A DNA stretch of 64,000 bases from Macrophomina tecta (Eukaryota > Ascomycota > Dothideomycetes > Botryosphaeriales > Botryosphaeriaceae), in NCBI GenBank assembly GCA_024180945.1, contig JAKSGN010000003.1:2170001-2234000 (forward strand), given 5' to 3'. Positions 11,343-22,734 of the stretch are shown here, one piece after another. Each line of letters opens with the position of its first letter. Position 1 is the first letter of the stretch. The translations under genes and the position numbers were made by a program. Under the pieces are notes generated by a model, which was not told the DNA's origin, made no database searches, and saw only the letters and a list, made by a program, of their open reading frames with translations.

Positions 11343-11738
11343 GCCTGACCCGACGCACATCTCGCCCTGGCACCGACTGGGAAACGATGTTGCATCCATC
11401 AGCAGTCTCTGCAAAAAGCCGTTGCGCTAGAGCCCAAGGAACCCGAACCATGCCCGCAGGGATTGCACTGCCGGCCTACTTTCCGCCGTCGACGCAGCCC
11501 ATAAAGACTCACTGCTCCCCCGGACCTCTGCCTGCTCCATCGCGCCAGCTTGTTCTCTTTCCTGTCTTCCCCTCTGGAACGTGCTGAGCCCCGTTCCCCG
11601 GTTTCGAGAACCCCAAGTTTGGACGACCCTCTGGCTGGCTACCAGAGTCCGACACGCGCCAGAGCTCATCAGTCCTGCGCCCCCCTGCGCCTCGAGCGCC
11701 ACCGCCTTTCGAACACACGCCCGCCGCCAACCGCCATC

Positions 11739-13559
11739 ATGGCTTCTCAGGCGATCGATACCACGGTGAATGTGAAGCATCCCCAGTTCCTGGGGATGCG
11801 GGGTAAGAAGTTGAGCACCGTTGTCTCCATCGTCGCCACCACCGGCTTCTTGCGTAAGTCCTTATCTCCTTCGGGTCATTTCGAGCGAGCTGCAGTGAGA
11901 CTAACATTTATCCGTCCAGTCTTCGGTTACGACCAGGGTGTCATGTCCGGCATCATTGCCGCTGAGCCTTTCAACGACTACTTCCCCGAGACCAAGGACG
12001 ACAAGACCTACCAGGGTTTCGTCACCGCCATCTACGAAGTCGGTAAGTGCACGGCGCTTGCATGAATGCGCTCAACCTCGGCACAAGCGCTAACGATGCA
12101 CAGGCTGTCTCCTCGGCGCCATCTTCATGCTGATGTTCGGTGATCGCCTCGGCCGCAGAAGGGGCATCATGGCCGGTGCTGCTATCATGATTCTCGGTGT
12201 CATCATTCAGATTACCGCTGTCAAGGGCCATGAGGCCACCGCTCAGCTCATCATCGGCCGTACTATCACCGGTGTCGGAAACGGAATGAACACCTCGACT
12301 ATCCCGACCTACCAGGCGGAGTGCTCCAAGTCGACCAACCGTGGTCTGCTGATCTGCATCGAGGGTGGTGTTATTGCCTTCGGCACTATGATCGCCTACT
12401 GGATCGACTATGGCTGCAGCTACGGCTCCCAGGACCTGAGCTGGCGTTTCCCCATTGCCTTCCAGATTTTCTTTGGCCTGATTGTCGTCATCTTCATGAT
12501 CGGCCTGCCTGAGTCGCCCCGCTGGCTGCTTACCAAGGACCGCCACGAGGAGGCCATGAAGGTCATTGCTGCCCTGCGCGGTCTCGCTGTCGATGACGAA
12601 GAGACCAAGCTCGAGGCTGCCATCGTTATGGACAGCATTCGCGCCGCTGGCCACGCGGGTGGTAACACTTCCTACCGCGACCTGCTCACCGGTGGCAAGA
12701 CTCAGCACTGCCGCCGCATGCTCATTGGTGCCTCGTCCCAGCTCTTCCAGCAGATTGGTGGTTGCAACGCTGTTATCTACTACTTCCCCATTCTGTTCGA
12801 GGACACCATCGGCGAGAGCACCAACCTGTCTCTTCTTCTTGGTGGCGTTAACATGATCGTCTACTCTATTTTTGCCACCACCTCCTGGTTCCTGATCGAG
12901 CGCACCGGTCGCCGCAAGCTTTTCTTGATTGGCACCGTTGGCCAGTGCTTGTCCATGGTCATTGTCTTTGCTTGCTTGATTGACGGCAACCCTGAACACG
13001 CCAAGGGAGCGGCTGTCGGCCTGTTCACATACATTGCGTTCTTTGGCGCTACCTGGCTCCCTCTGCCCTGGCTGGTACGTTCTACAACGCTGCTTTTCCC
13101 ACTCAAACAGAAGACGCTAACAATTCACAGTATCCCGCTGAGGTCAACCCTCTCAAGACCCGTGCGAAGGCCAACGCCGTCTCGACCATTACCAACTGGC
13201 TGTTCAATTTCCTCATTGTCATGGTCACTCCCGTCATGATCGACAACATCAAATGGGGCACCTACCTCTTCTTCGCCGCTGTCAACGCCTGCTTCTTCCC
13301 CGTCATCTACTTCTTCTACCCCGAGACGCGCATGAGGTCTCTCGAGGAAATCGATATCATCTTCGCCAAGGGTTACACCGAGAAAATCAGCTACGTCACC
13401 GCTTCCAAGGACCTCCCCTTCCTCTCGGACGAGGAAATCGACGCCAAGGCCAAGGAATACGGCTTCACCTCCTCTGACGAGGAGAGCCCTGAGCGCGGTA
13501 GCACTGAGAAGGCGCAGCACAACGAGAAGGAGATTGAGAACGGCAACCAGCACGTGTAA
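11739..13559 (+). CDS. MFS sugar/proton symporter, STL1/hexose-transporter type
   Basis: A plasma-membrane sugar transporter of the major facilitator superfamily, 545 residues with about 12 helices. Exons are 11739-11853, 11920-12042, 12104-13074 and 13131-13559; introns are 66, 61 and 56 bases with exact phases. Family marks in order are LFGYDQGVMSGI in helix 1, GDRLGRRRG after helix 2, the GRTITGVGNGM stretch, PTYQAECSKSTNRG, PESPRWLL before the central loop, QQIGGCNAVIYY in helix 7, ERTGRRKL, and PETRMRSLEEID after helix 12. The C-terminal tail is charged and ends in KEIENGNQHV. The pattern is nearest to fungal Stl1-like and high-affinity monosaccharide transporters; the exact substrate (hexose, pentose or glycerol) cannot be read from the sequence. 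The promoter carries possible CreA sites. Confidence 0.9.
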
Positions 13560-15251
13560 AGCGGGCTTCCTGCTCTTTCCTATCGTCATAGCTGCGTGCA
13601 GCGGTATCCTGCTGGACTAGCCGTCCGGCATTGATGCATGTCTAGAATTGACGCATCATCCGGCGTTTTAACTTTTTCACTTCCCTCAGCCACCTAATAT
13701 CTCGTGGCGCTTATTTTGTTTTCCCTTGTTTCCTTTTGGCATGAATGATACCATAGACTGAAAGAGCAGTCAGAAGATATTGTCTGCCGCCGACTAGATG
13801 TCTTTTGGGGCGCAGCTGGCAGCGGAGGAGCAGAATGCATCAGATTGGGCGTGATGTTCCAAGCCCACATCGCATCACTATTAGCAGTAGAACTAGATGT
13901 CTCGTTTCGCTTTACCGTCGTTATGAAAAGACGGAAAGATAGATACAGCATCGTGTGGCGTTACTAGAAAATGAAAAGTAATATAAAGCATTGAGATCGC
14001 ACAAGCTCTCCACTTTGAAAATGTGCCCGGGCGAGTAACGAATGCTCGGAACGTTGTCAACTAGACAGTTACTGCGGCCAGCGCCACTGCTTTTGGATTT
14101 CGGTATGCCATCCCCTGGTGGTGTGACTACAGTGGCGGCAGGTCGTGAAGGTAGCCCGAAACTTACCCCGAACGATGCTCGCTCAGGTCACCAGCTCAAC
14201 GTCACTGTACACTATTAGCAGCAGAACTATAGAAGGAACTCAGATTCCTAACGGGTAACCGACCCACTCTTGTTAATAATACTGCGCCATTAATGCCCGC
14301 TTCTGAAACAGTGGTCCGCAGGGTGTTGGTTGCTGTTTGGAAGAAGCAGCACGAAGTGGGCGCGCAACGATTCCTGCGAGGCTTCCCCGTAATCAACACT
14401 CAGCTTTTCGAAGACCACATCGTACCTGTTAGGAAATCATATCTTCTTTTCAGGTCACAATATTCTCAAGTATACCATTGAGATGGTCGTGACTCAAGAA
14501 CCGCGGGAGTAATGAATCTCACACCATGAATGCTCCATTCTCTCCAAGATCTTTAATTCCCACGATCAACACTCCCTTCCACGGTTGAACACGTTTCATG
14601 AAGTCTGTTGGGGAAGGTACTTTCCCTCTGATCTTCTCCACATGGCGCATCCCAGCAACAATCCCGTCCTCGTCCACACTCCAGGGGGCAAAGAAAGAGG
14701 CGTCGCCCGAGCCCCCAAATGAGTTGGAGGTCGTCATCGTCGAGCTAGAAGCCTTATTCAAGCCATTAAGCCGCCAAAGCTGTTAGCTCGTACGGCGCAA
14801 GATGCCTCGCCGACGCCGCCGCCTCACTAGCACCACTGTCCCCATCTTCTACGCCACAAAATATTTTGCCAGTGATACGACGTGTTCCCCCTTCACACCC
14901 AAAGACAGGGTTCCGTGTAGGATCAAGAAGACGTTATTATCGAAGGCACCGCAACACTTGGATGAGCAGAATTATCTCGTTTAGCTTCATGGAATCCTTA
15001 CAGGCACACGGCCGGATTGGTAGGAGGAAGGGTGTAATCATAGCGTGGCTGTGAGTCCGCGTATCGAGTTTCTCCCCATAAGAATGAGTCCAATAAACTG
15101 ATGAGAAGAAATGATCCAACGCAGCAGTAACTCTTACAAACAAATCAACGAACGATAAATTTAGAACTGTTAGAGAGATCACGAAACCAAAGCCCTAAAT
15201 ATAGGCACATGCTTGCTTCTCTGTGCGCCAACCAAACGGTGTGAAGAAATT
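13560..15251. other. Intergenic between convergent transporters
   Basis: 1.7 kb holding the 3' ends of the MFS and OPT genes. A minus-strand frame at 14519-14761 reads somewhat protein-like (GKVPSPTDFMKRVQPWKG), but has no proper start or family. No repeat or RNA gene was seen. Confidence 0.55.
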
Positions 15252-17750
15252 TCACAGTCCCCCCACCGCATCTCTCACCAACCCCTCACCCACCGCGCAC
15301 CTGTCCCAATTCCCGCCCACGTTATTCCCCCAGTACCTCGGAAACCGCACCTCCTCCCCAACACCACCCTTGAACGCAAACGTCAGCAGCAAAGCTACGA
15401 CCTGAGCGCCCCCGTCCAGCGCCGCCGCAACGACGTAATTGTACTTGACGAACACCCGCGGCCAGTACCGGCGCAGGTAGAACTGGCTCGCGAACCCTAC
15501 GGCGAAGTATGCGAGCATAGAACTCGAGGCGGGGACGGCGGCGAGGATGCCGGCGTAGGCGAGGATCAGGGGCGTGTTGACGGAGGCGAAGAAGGAAGAG
15601 AGGCGGGGCAGGAAGCGCGAGAGGAGGTAGGTGGGCAGCGGGAGGAGGAGGCCGAGAACGAGGCTGAGCGGGATGGCCGAGTAATGGGAGGAGGCGGAGA
15701 AGAGGGAGAAGCCGAGGGCGCCGAAAGCGGTTGCCTGTTTTGGGGGTGTTAGCGACCCGGGTGAGGGGAGGCGAAGGGAGGGAGATGTACTTGTGTGTGG
15801 AGTTCTTGGACGTGGGCGCCGGACCAGACGGAGCTGCCGCGGGTGGCGAGCAGGAGGTCGCGTTGGTCTTTGGTGATTTCGGCCATGGCGATGTAGCTGA
15901 TGATGGAGCCGACGAGGGTGCCGGCGATTTGGACGGTGAAGGTGATGCGCGGTGGGACTTTGGCGTACTGCCCAAGTTTAAGGTGTTGCGTTAAACTGAT
16001 AGCTTGGGTGATGGAACCGTGGCTGAAGAGCGTGAAGTAAAGTGTGGCTATTGGCTTGCCTGGATGAATGCGGCCGCCCAGCAGCTGCATTAAGGGTTGC
16101 AAGTTCCCCTGGTAGCCGGTGATGGCCGCTTGAGCTCCGAAGAAGAAGGTAAGAATGCCAGCGAGAAATATACCAATGAAATACCCATACCACGAGAGCG
16201 TCGTCTCAGCCACGTAGACGCATACCAGTCCCCCAATGAGAGACACAAGGAAAATTGCGGCGTACCACCAGTTGGGGCACTCTTTGTAAGCGCGCATGAA
16301 CTGGTAGTGTGGGTTGTTCTCCACTTCGTCATGGTCAACGACCTCCGGATTGCTCGTCCAAAAGCTTGGTGTGATGAGTCTTCTCAAGTTGGCTGGATGA
16401 AGGAATGACCACGCCTTCTTCAAGTCTCCGAAATTCCACAGGCAGAGATGGATAATGGTGCATGTGATGTATAGATTGTTCGTGAGCAACGAAGTGGCGT
16501 AAGTGGCGGCGAAGTACGGAAGTCCCCGGTTGTCAATCACGTCTCCATCGAGTCTGTTGTTCTGGTCCAGAAGGAGCCGCTGGTTGTACAGGACGTAATT
16601 CGACTCGGTGGAAGCTTCCGAGTAGAGCAGCTGCGATGAGAAAGGGAAGTTACGGGCATCCCAGACGTTTCCGTAGTAGATGCCGGCAAACAAAATAATG
16701 CAGATGAGGTATCCAACAAAACCGTTCACGAGTGTCTGGAGCGGATACCATAATGGTTGACTAGTGATGAATCGCCAGTTGAGCCCAAGTGAAAGGAAAC
16801 CGAGGCCTTCGTTCGGATTAGAGCCACCAAAAATAGTGGTGAATATCTGACTGTTCTGATTCGCTAGACAGAGCACGCTGAGACCAGTCATCATGGGCAT
16901 GATGTATTCCGGGAAGAGTTGCCATACGAATATTGTGGCGAAGACCCAGTAAAAGACCCTGCGCTGGATAGTGGTTCCCTTCCGACCTCGGTGAAGCATC
17001 TCGAGTAAGGAGGTGATTGGTAGCAATACGGGCCAGAACATCTTGACGGGGTACACGAGCGCACGCCGGAAGAGTCCAGCAAATCCGTAACCAATGCATT
17101 GCGAGGAGATAACGACGAGGATGGAAAGTGCTGGGCTCGGTGCATTGCTGTAGTAGAGGCGTTGGGCGGCAATTAATTTAACCGCAAATGCAACTTGGGC
17201 GGATGAGGAGGCCAGGATGGTTATTGCGACGTGCTCTTTGGCATTGAACGGATGTGGGTTTAGCCATCGCGCGATGAAGCCGTACCGTGGAATGGCCTTG
17301 TCCATAAAATTACCGATGACGTAGGCAGCCAAGGCAAAGAAAATGGTGGGCACATCAAACGAAAGTGGTCGGAAGAAATACATGGTACCCACAATGGCCC
17401 CAAATATGCCAAGCCCGATTCCTGAAGATATGGAGTCAGCAGAAGTCAGAATGGGGAGTGAGAAGTGTTTGCTCACCGATGAACCATACTCGGAACGTTA
17501 GTGCGTTCAGTGATGGATCATCCTCCGCGTGGAGGACTTCAGTAACGACATCTTGGTTATCCTGAACTTTGAGTCCTTCAGCGGACTCTTCACCCAAGCG
17601 CTCGTCCAGACTCTCCACAGGGCTCTTCTTGCTCCCCTCTTCAGAAAAATCCATCATCTCCATCTCAAAATCATCCGCGAATCCTACCCCTGATCCCCGG
17701 CTCAAGCGTCTTGGGCATCTGTGAAGCCCAAGATCCTCTTCAGATTCCAT
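15252..17750 (-). CDS. OPT-family oligopeptide transporter
   Basis: A proton-coupled importer of small peptides or modified peptides of the fungal/plant OPT family, in the plasma membrane. Exons are 17750-17477, 17421-15791 and 15734-15252; introns of 55 and 56 bases join in phase to give 795 residues. The N terminus (about 90 residues) is acidic and cytosolic. It is followed by some 14-16 helices with family marks NPHPFNAKEHVAIT, a GYGFAGLFRRALVYP segment, SLGLNWRFITSQPLWYP, YEAT-like SEASTES, and the late KVPPRITFTVQIAGT block. The C-terminal exon ends with VRFPRYWGNN, a common OPT ending. The ATG at 17750 is the first true ATG in frame; further upstream the frame has only TTG. The substrate cannot be predicted; OPT members also carry glutathione or metal chelates. 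Confidence 0.9.
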
Positions 17751-19039
17751 AACGGAGATGCGCGTCCAGTATTTCCCGTACCCAAGGTGAATGTGGTGGG
17801 TCAACGGGCCTGGAGCCTTGGTAGGAGCAAGGTCGTTTGGCTGAGTTCTTGGTTGTGGGATGGGTCTTCGAGAGAAATGGAGAGAGAGTCCACTTGCAGA
17901 GCAAGCTCACATCACCCCACGGAGGCGACGGTAGCGCGTATGCGCTAGTCAGTTACCCATCTTACCTTTATACCAAGAAATGACCCAAGACTCTCGAGTG
18001 TTCTAATGTCGCATTCACGTTTTGCTGCGGTCTTCCAAGCATCTTGGCGCTTCACGCCCCCCGGAAGCTTGAGCATGATAATCCTACAGAACTGCTGATT
18101 GGACGTGCAGATCCTCCGCGTTCCTTATCGAGCTAGCGCAGCTAGAGCGGCGTCACTCATCCTCATCTCCCTCGTAGACTCTCATTTCAATAGCGCAGTA
18201 CTTTAAAATCTTGAGGTTGCAGGACACGATCAAGGGTCTCTCCAAGGTAGGGAGGGAGCAAAGGCAACAAACTGAAAAACTAACAACAGCTGTTTCTTTC
18301 CCCCGCATCTCCATCGGCGGTCGGATGTTTCACCAGTGTGTAAGGACAGTGACAGCGCAAGCTCTCCAGTTCTTGGCCGTCTCTCTAATCGCCTTGGCTG
18401 TTGAAACATTACGGGGTCGTCGTCAGCGCCCCGCCCCCAACCCCCCGAGGAATCAAGAAATCGGTGACCACGTAGCTGACCGCAGCACCACCGCAGCCTT
18501 CACAGCCCCCACAGCTCCGCTAAGTCCGGTAACCAGCGAACTGCTTTCCAAAGGCTCCTCTGGTGACTCTTTGAAAAAGCAAGAAAATAAGGGGCCAAGG
18601 CACTTCTTCTTTCGTGTGAATACAAGCCTTTGTTCCCAGTAGCGACCCTCCTGAGCACTTGGCGATGTCAGTCCCTGCTTGGCAGCCATCATTTGCCATG
18701 GAACATCCTGCACATGGCGATTAGGCCTTGTTATATCGGTTGAATGATTTTTTTGGCCGTGCTCAAGATCCGCGGTTCCCTCTCCACTGGCGTCTATGCT
18801 CATAGGGCTGCAGTCCAGTATCACCCTGGTTCTGTCACGGCTTCTTGAGGGACAGTCATTCGGACAGTGCTTACGGTGATGAGGTAAAGCCGAACGGGGT
18901 CTGAATAAGGAAGAAAGAAGAAGGAGCAAAAATAATGGTGATTTAGGTATATACAGATCATGACTCAAGATATGTCATCACTCACATGTCAAGCGGGTCG
19001 GTAGCGAAGAAGCCTCACTCCATGGTATCGAGGTGCTAA
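17751..19039. other. Intergenic, no gene seen
   Basis: 1.3 kb between the OPT promoter and the 3' end of the dehydrogenase. The longest frames (18453-18968 minus, 18211-18642 plus) start at TTG, lack ATG and match no family. Confidence 0.6.
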
Positions 19040-20321
19040 TTAAGCTTGCAGGGAGTCAATCTTTTCTAGCTGCGGCGCGATCTCGACCAGAATCTTGACA
19101 TTCCTCTCCTTCTCGTTAATGAGTGGCATGAAGCCCTTTGAGATGAGATCTTCAAGCTGGATGCGCCCCGTAATCATGCGATGAGGTTTCAGCGAGCCTG
19201 TACAAGCCGTGTCAGTGACTGCCACAGGTGAGAGAGAAAAAAAAAAAAGAAAAAGGGGTGGAACTTTACCATTTGCCAAATTCTCGATCACAGCCTCGAA
19301 ATCTCTTCGCTGGTATCCCAGCACGGCAGTGTAGTTCGCTTCCTTGAAAGTGAGCATGTTGGGCTGGAACGGGACCTCCTTTTCCCAAATAGCAACGTTA
19401 ACAACCGTCCCCCGGGCCTTTACCGCATTGCAAGCGGTGACCAGACTGATTCGTATTAGATATAAGACGATTTCCAGTTTGGAAAGTGGGGGATGGCGGA
19501 CTCACCTCGCCGGAACACCAGCGCAATCGAAGACGACGTCAGGTCCATCACCTCCGCTCAAAGTCTTACTAACGGCGACCAAATCATAAGTCTTCGGATC
19601 CAGGACATGGTGTGCGCCAAACTCCTTGGCGAACCTCTGTCTCTGGGCTGCTACCTCACTCATGATGATTTTCTTCGTCTTTTTCGCAGCCAAACACTGC
19701 ACGACTGCCAAACCGATGGGACCGCCCCCCAATACCAAGACCGTACTATCCTTCGTTAATGCGCTCTTGGCGGCTTCTGTCGCGTGCCAGGCCACACTCA
19801 GCGGCTCCACCAAGGCGCCAATATCCAAAGGCACGTTGTCAGGCAGGGGCAATACGGCACGGGCAGGCACGACCACGGCGTCGCTCAGGCCCCCGCCGCC
19901 TCCGGACAGGCCAATGAAGCCTCCGTTGTAGCAAGCATTCTCGACACCACTCTTGCAGGCGCCACAGGAATCACAGTAGACGGTGGGCTGGATGGCAACC
20001 TTCTGGCCGACGCGGAAGAGGCCCTGAGGAACTTTGGAACCAATCTCCTTGATGATGCCGGAAAATTCGTGGCCGAAGGTGATGGGAATGGTCTCTTTGG
20101 TCACGGGATGAGGGTCCACAGGGGCGAAGGTGGGACCGCCCAGGTATTCATGCAGGTCGGTGCCGCAAATGCCGACGTAGGCGGGCGCAATCTGGTCGCA
20201 TGAGGAGTGAGCCAGCAGCGGAAAGGAGGGGCGTTACCTTGATCTGGTCGGGGCCAGTGGTCTCCTCGGGGATCTCCTCGATCCTGACGTCCTCCTTTCC
20301 GTAGTATCTTGCGGCGCGCAT
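19040..20321 (-). CDS. Zinc-dependent alcohol dehydrogenase, (R,R)-butanediol dehydrogenase type
   Basis: A medium-chain, zinc- and NAD(P)-dependent dehydrogenase of 367 residues, probably cytosolic. It resembles fungal Bdh1, which interconverts acetoin and 2,3-butanediol; polyol (xylitol/sorbitol) dehydrogenases are relatives. Exons are 20321-20238, 20191-19506, 19445-19270 and 19197-19040, with introns of 46, 60 and 72 bases. Visible residues are the catalytic-zinc ligands C37, H69 and E157 (VEPLSVAWHA); the structural-zinc cysteines C101, C104, C107 and C115; and the Rossmann signature GGGPIG near 183-188. The start MRAARYYGKEDVRI is the usual one for the family. It lies 1.1 kb downstream of the terpene synthase on the same strand and could oxidise a terpene alcohol, but the Bdh1-like sequence favours a primary-metabolism role. 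Confidence 0.88.
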
Positions 20322-21423
20322 TGTGAAGTGGGAATGGTGTGCTGTTGAATTTCCCGAGCGGGAAGGAAGTGAGAAGGCTGCGCTTTAAAAGGCAGGAAAA
20401 GTGGGAAGAGAAGCTGTGCCGCACAGCTCACGAGATGCTCAGGCGACGTGAGGAGAAAACAGAGGAGGATGTGATACGACGCAGGCGGACAGAGTGCGAC
20501 GGGCCGGGCATGGTACTTGTAAGTGCTAGCGCACTCTCCGGACAGCGTCGATCATTCGCGATGGCAGTGCTACGCTCCGGTCGTGCGGCGGGCTGGAGTG
20601 GAGAGCGGCCGGGATGGCGGGGTTGGTTGATCTGGGGAAAGTTGCGGGGTGCGCTAGGGACACGACGGCATTCTCCTGGAAATGCCATTGCGCCCACGCG
20701 CCCGGTCATGGATGGCTGGGAGATGTTCGGCAGCTGGGCTGTGGGTCCAACAAGAGTCTTGGGCGTGGGCTTGGAAAGTGGCGTGGTCGAGCGTGAGATG
20801 AGATGGGTTGCCTTTTGGAGGAGTTGAGAAGGGAAGCCAATTCCGGATCGGTAGGGCTGCAACTGCCTGGAAAGAGTGGATTGGATGCTGGATCTGGTGT
20901 TGGGCCTGATCGAGAGAAAAGTGTTGAACGAGTCGCGACGGCAACCTTCCGATTGCGGCAAGCCGGCCGCAGCGACTCATGCCTGCCTGATCCGGCACGC
21001 CCGTCTTCCGTCAACATCTGACCGCTCCATCCATCGCCGATGCATCGCCTTTCATCGGATCTCTCTTTCTCTCTTACTGCCTCAGCTTGTTAGTAGCCTG
21101 CTTATCTCATCCATACTTAGCTTGATCTTCTCTTCAACGTCTCACGTGACGCATCATTGTTCTCCGCCATTCCACACTCAACCGGATATTGTTACCATAT
21201 AATATGTGAAATTCAAATCTATCTGACGCCTCTGGTATATATGTGGCGTGGGCCGCAATCTCTCTACGATGAACTTCTATCCAAACAGTCATCTGTTGTC
21301 CAAAAACAGGCTCAATTGGAAGCAGCCACCCAGTGGTCAAACCAAAACAGAAGCCAACCACCAACACCAGGTAAATGCGTACGCAAAGAGATGAGAGAGG
21401 CAATTCACTCCAACGAGCCCGAC
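20322..21423. other. Intergenic, no gene seen
   Basis: 1.1 kb between the dehydrogenase start and the 3' end of the terpene synthase. Frames on both strands are mutual shadows without family resemblance. No TATA box was identified for the dehydrogenase. Confidence 0.6.
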
Positions 21424-22657
21424 TCACGGGCTGCCCGGCCTCTTTTCCGGCTCACCCTTCACGCACAGCTCCCCCAAGTCCATAAAGATGGTTCCATCAT
21501 CCGCGATATCCTTCTCGGTGATGCCATACCTACCCGTGCTCAAGCTCCACGTCTTGTTGCCCGTGCACATGCAACGGCAGTTATCGATATAGCGGCGCAG
21601 ATCCCGTGCCAGCTCCTTGTTGCCCTCGCCCCAGCGCTTGATCAACCTTTCAGCACAGGCGTCAAGCTCCGCCGCATGGTCCGCCACATAGTCTGCGATG
21701 TTCTGTACCGCCTCTTGGACCGTGGAGACGTGTCCGTTCGCGAGGAGGACCGGGATAAGGGATTCAACGGCGTTGAGCGCCTTTGGAGGTGTCAGCAAAA
21801 GCCAAGAGCAGGAATTCGGGGCTGGTAACTCACGACTTCCTTCTTGATCGAGTACAGATCATTCAATCCGGATAGATGGATGTTGGTGTTCTTGAGGACC
21901 GTCTTCATATCCTCGTCATCCCACACGGCATCCGGCAGGAACATGTCACCAAACGAGTACTCGATCAGGCTTGAGCAGATATTCACAGCGCTGCTGCCCA
22001 GTCGGAAGTCCCAGAACTGATCGAGCGTCGGGAACTCCTTGTTCGTTAGCCGCCGGCGCTGCTCATCTTCCGTGCCGGCCATGAAGCGGTCGATCTCGGC
22101 GAAGAAGCGGCGCCTCTGGGCTATCGTGTAGTGCTCCTTCAGCGCGGTGCCGACCACCTCGAAGTTGCGGATGATCTTATTTGCCGGGGGCTCAGGGCTG
22201 CGGGGCTGCAGGCCGAGCGTCTCCTTGATAAACTGGATCGTCTCGAAGCGGTAGGTCTGGGCGCTCTCGAAATCGTCACCCATGGACCCGAGGGATGTGT
22301 CGATCTCATCGTCCCAGGTGAAGACCCAGGCGCAGAACAGGCAGGCGATGCGGCAGCGCTCGTAGTCGGCGTATGGCCACTCGGTAGCACCGAAGAGGCC
22401 GAAATCCGCCTTCTTAGATATCGCCAGGGCCTTTCCGGGGCCGAGGGTCCTGAGGGACCGTCAGTCTAATACTTCTTGATGGCCGAGGAGACACTGAGAA
22501 CTTACTCTTCCAACCAATTGTAGACCTCTTTACGGATCTGCTCTAAGTGTGGGTTGCACTTGGCCGGCCAGTCCCTGAAGCAAGGGCTCAGGTCCGGAAT
22601 GGTGAAGGTGGTGTTGCGCAACTGCGCGAGGATCTGTTCTCTGGGATCGAAGGACAT
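21424..22657 (-). CDS. Class I terpene synthase, probably a sesquiterpene cyclase
   Basis: Cyclises an isoprenyl diphosphate, most likely farnesyl diphosphate, by ionisation of the diphosphate. Exons are 22657-22506, 22449-21834 and 21780-21424; introns of 56 and 53 bases join in phase to give 374 residues, normal for fungal enzymes. All class I marks are present: the Asp-rich motif W-DDEID (D97, D98, D101), the pyrophosphate-sensor Arg R200 47 residues before the second metal motif, the NSE triad NDLYSIKKE (N247, S251, E255), and the C-terminal RY pair (R340, Y341). There is no prenyltransferase domain, so it is not a chimeric di- or sesterterpene synthase. A TATA box lies about 75 bases upstream. 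The start at 22657 gives the usual short N terminus; the in-frame codon at 22702 is not an ATG. The product cannot be predicted. Confidence 0.92.
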
Positions 22658-22728
22658 GATTGCTGCGGATATCAAGCTGCTGTGTGCTGGAATGAAGAGC
22701 AAGCATCCTCCCAGGAAAACACCTCTCT

Positions 22729-22734
22729 CTTATA
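22729..22734 (-). promoter_or_regulatory. TATA box of the terpene synthase
   Basis: On the minus strand the sequence reads GGGATATAAGAGAG, a good TATA box 72-77 bases before the ATG at 22657. A TATA promoter suits a regulated rather than a housekeeping gene. Confidence 0.5.

Larger units (their letters stand above)
6720..11738. other. Five-kilobase stretch with no supported gene
   Basis: Between PEX3 and the sugar transporter. 6.7-7.4 kb is ordinary sequence with short frames only. 7.8-8.5 kb has a CT-repeat and a 25-base A run. From about 10.1 to 11.3 kb the DNA becomes strikingly GC-rich and long open frames appear on both strands (for example 10101-11162 minus), but they are rich in Arg, Pro and Ala, resemble no family and look like by-products of base composition. 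The last part is presumably the transporter promoter and leader. A non-coding transcript cannot be excluded. Confidence 0.55.

Noticed and set aside
18453..18968. 171-codon frame with a signal-peptide-like hydrophobic start
   Set aside because: The first codon is TTG, there is no ATG before the hydrophobic part, and the remainder resembles nothing.
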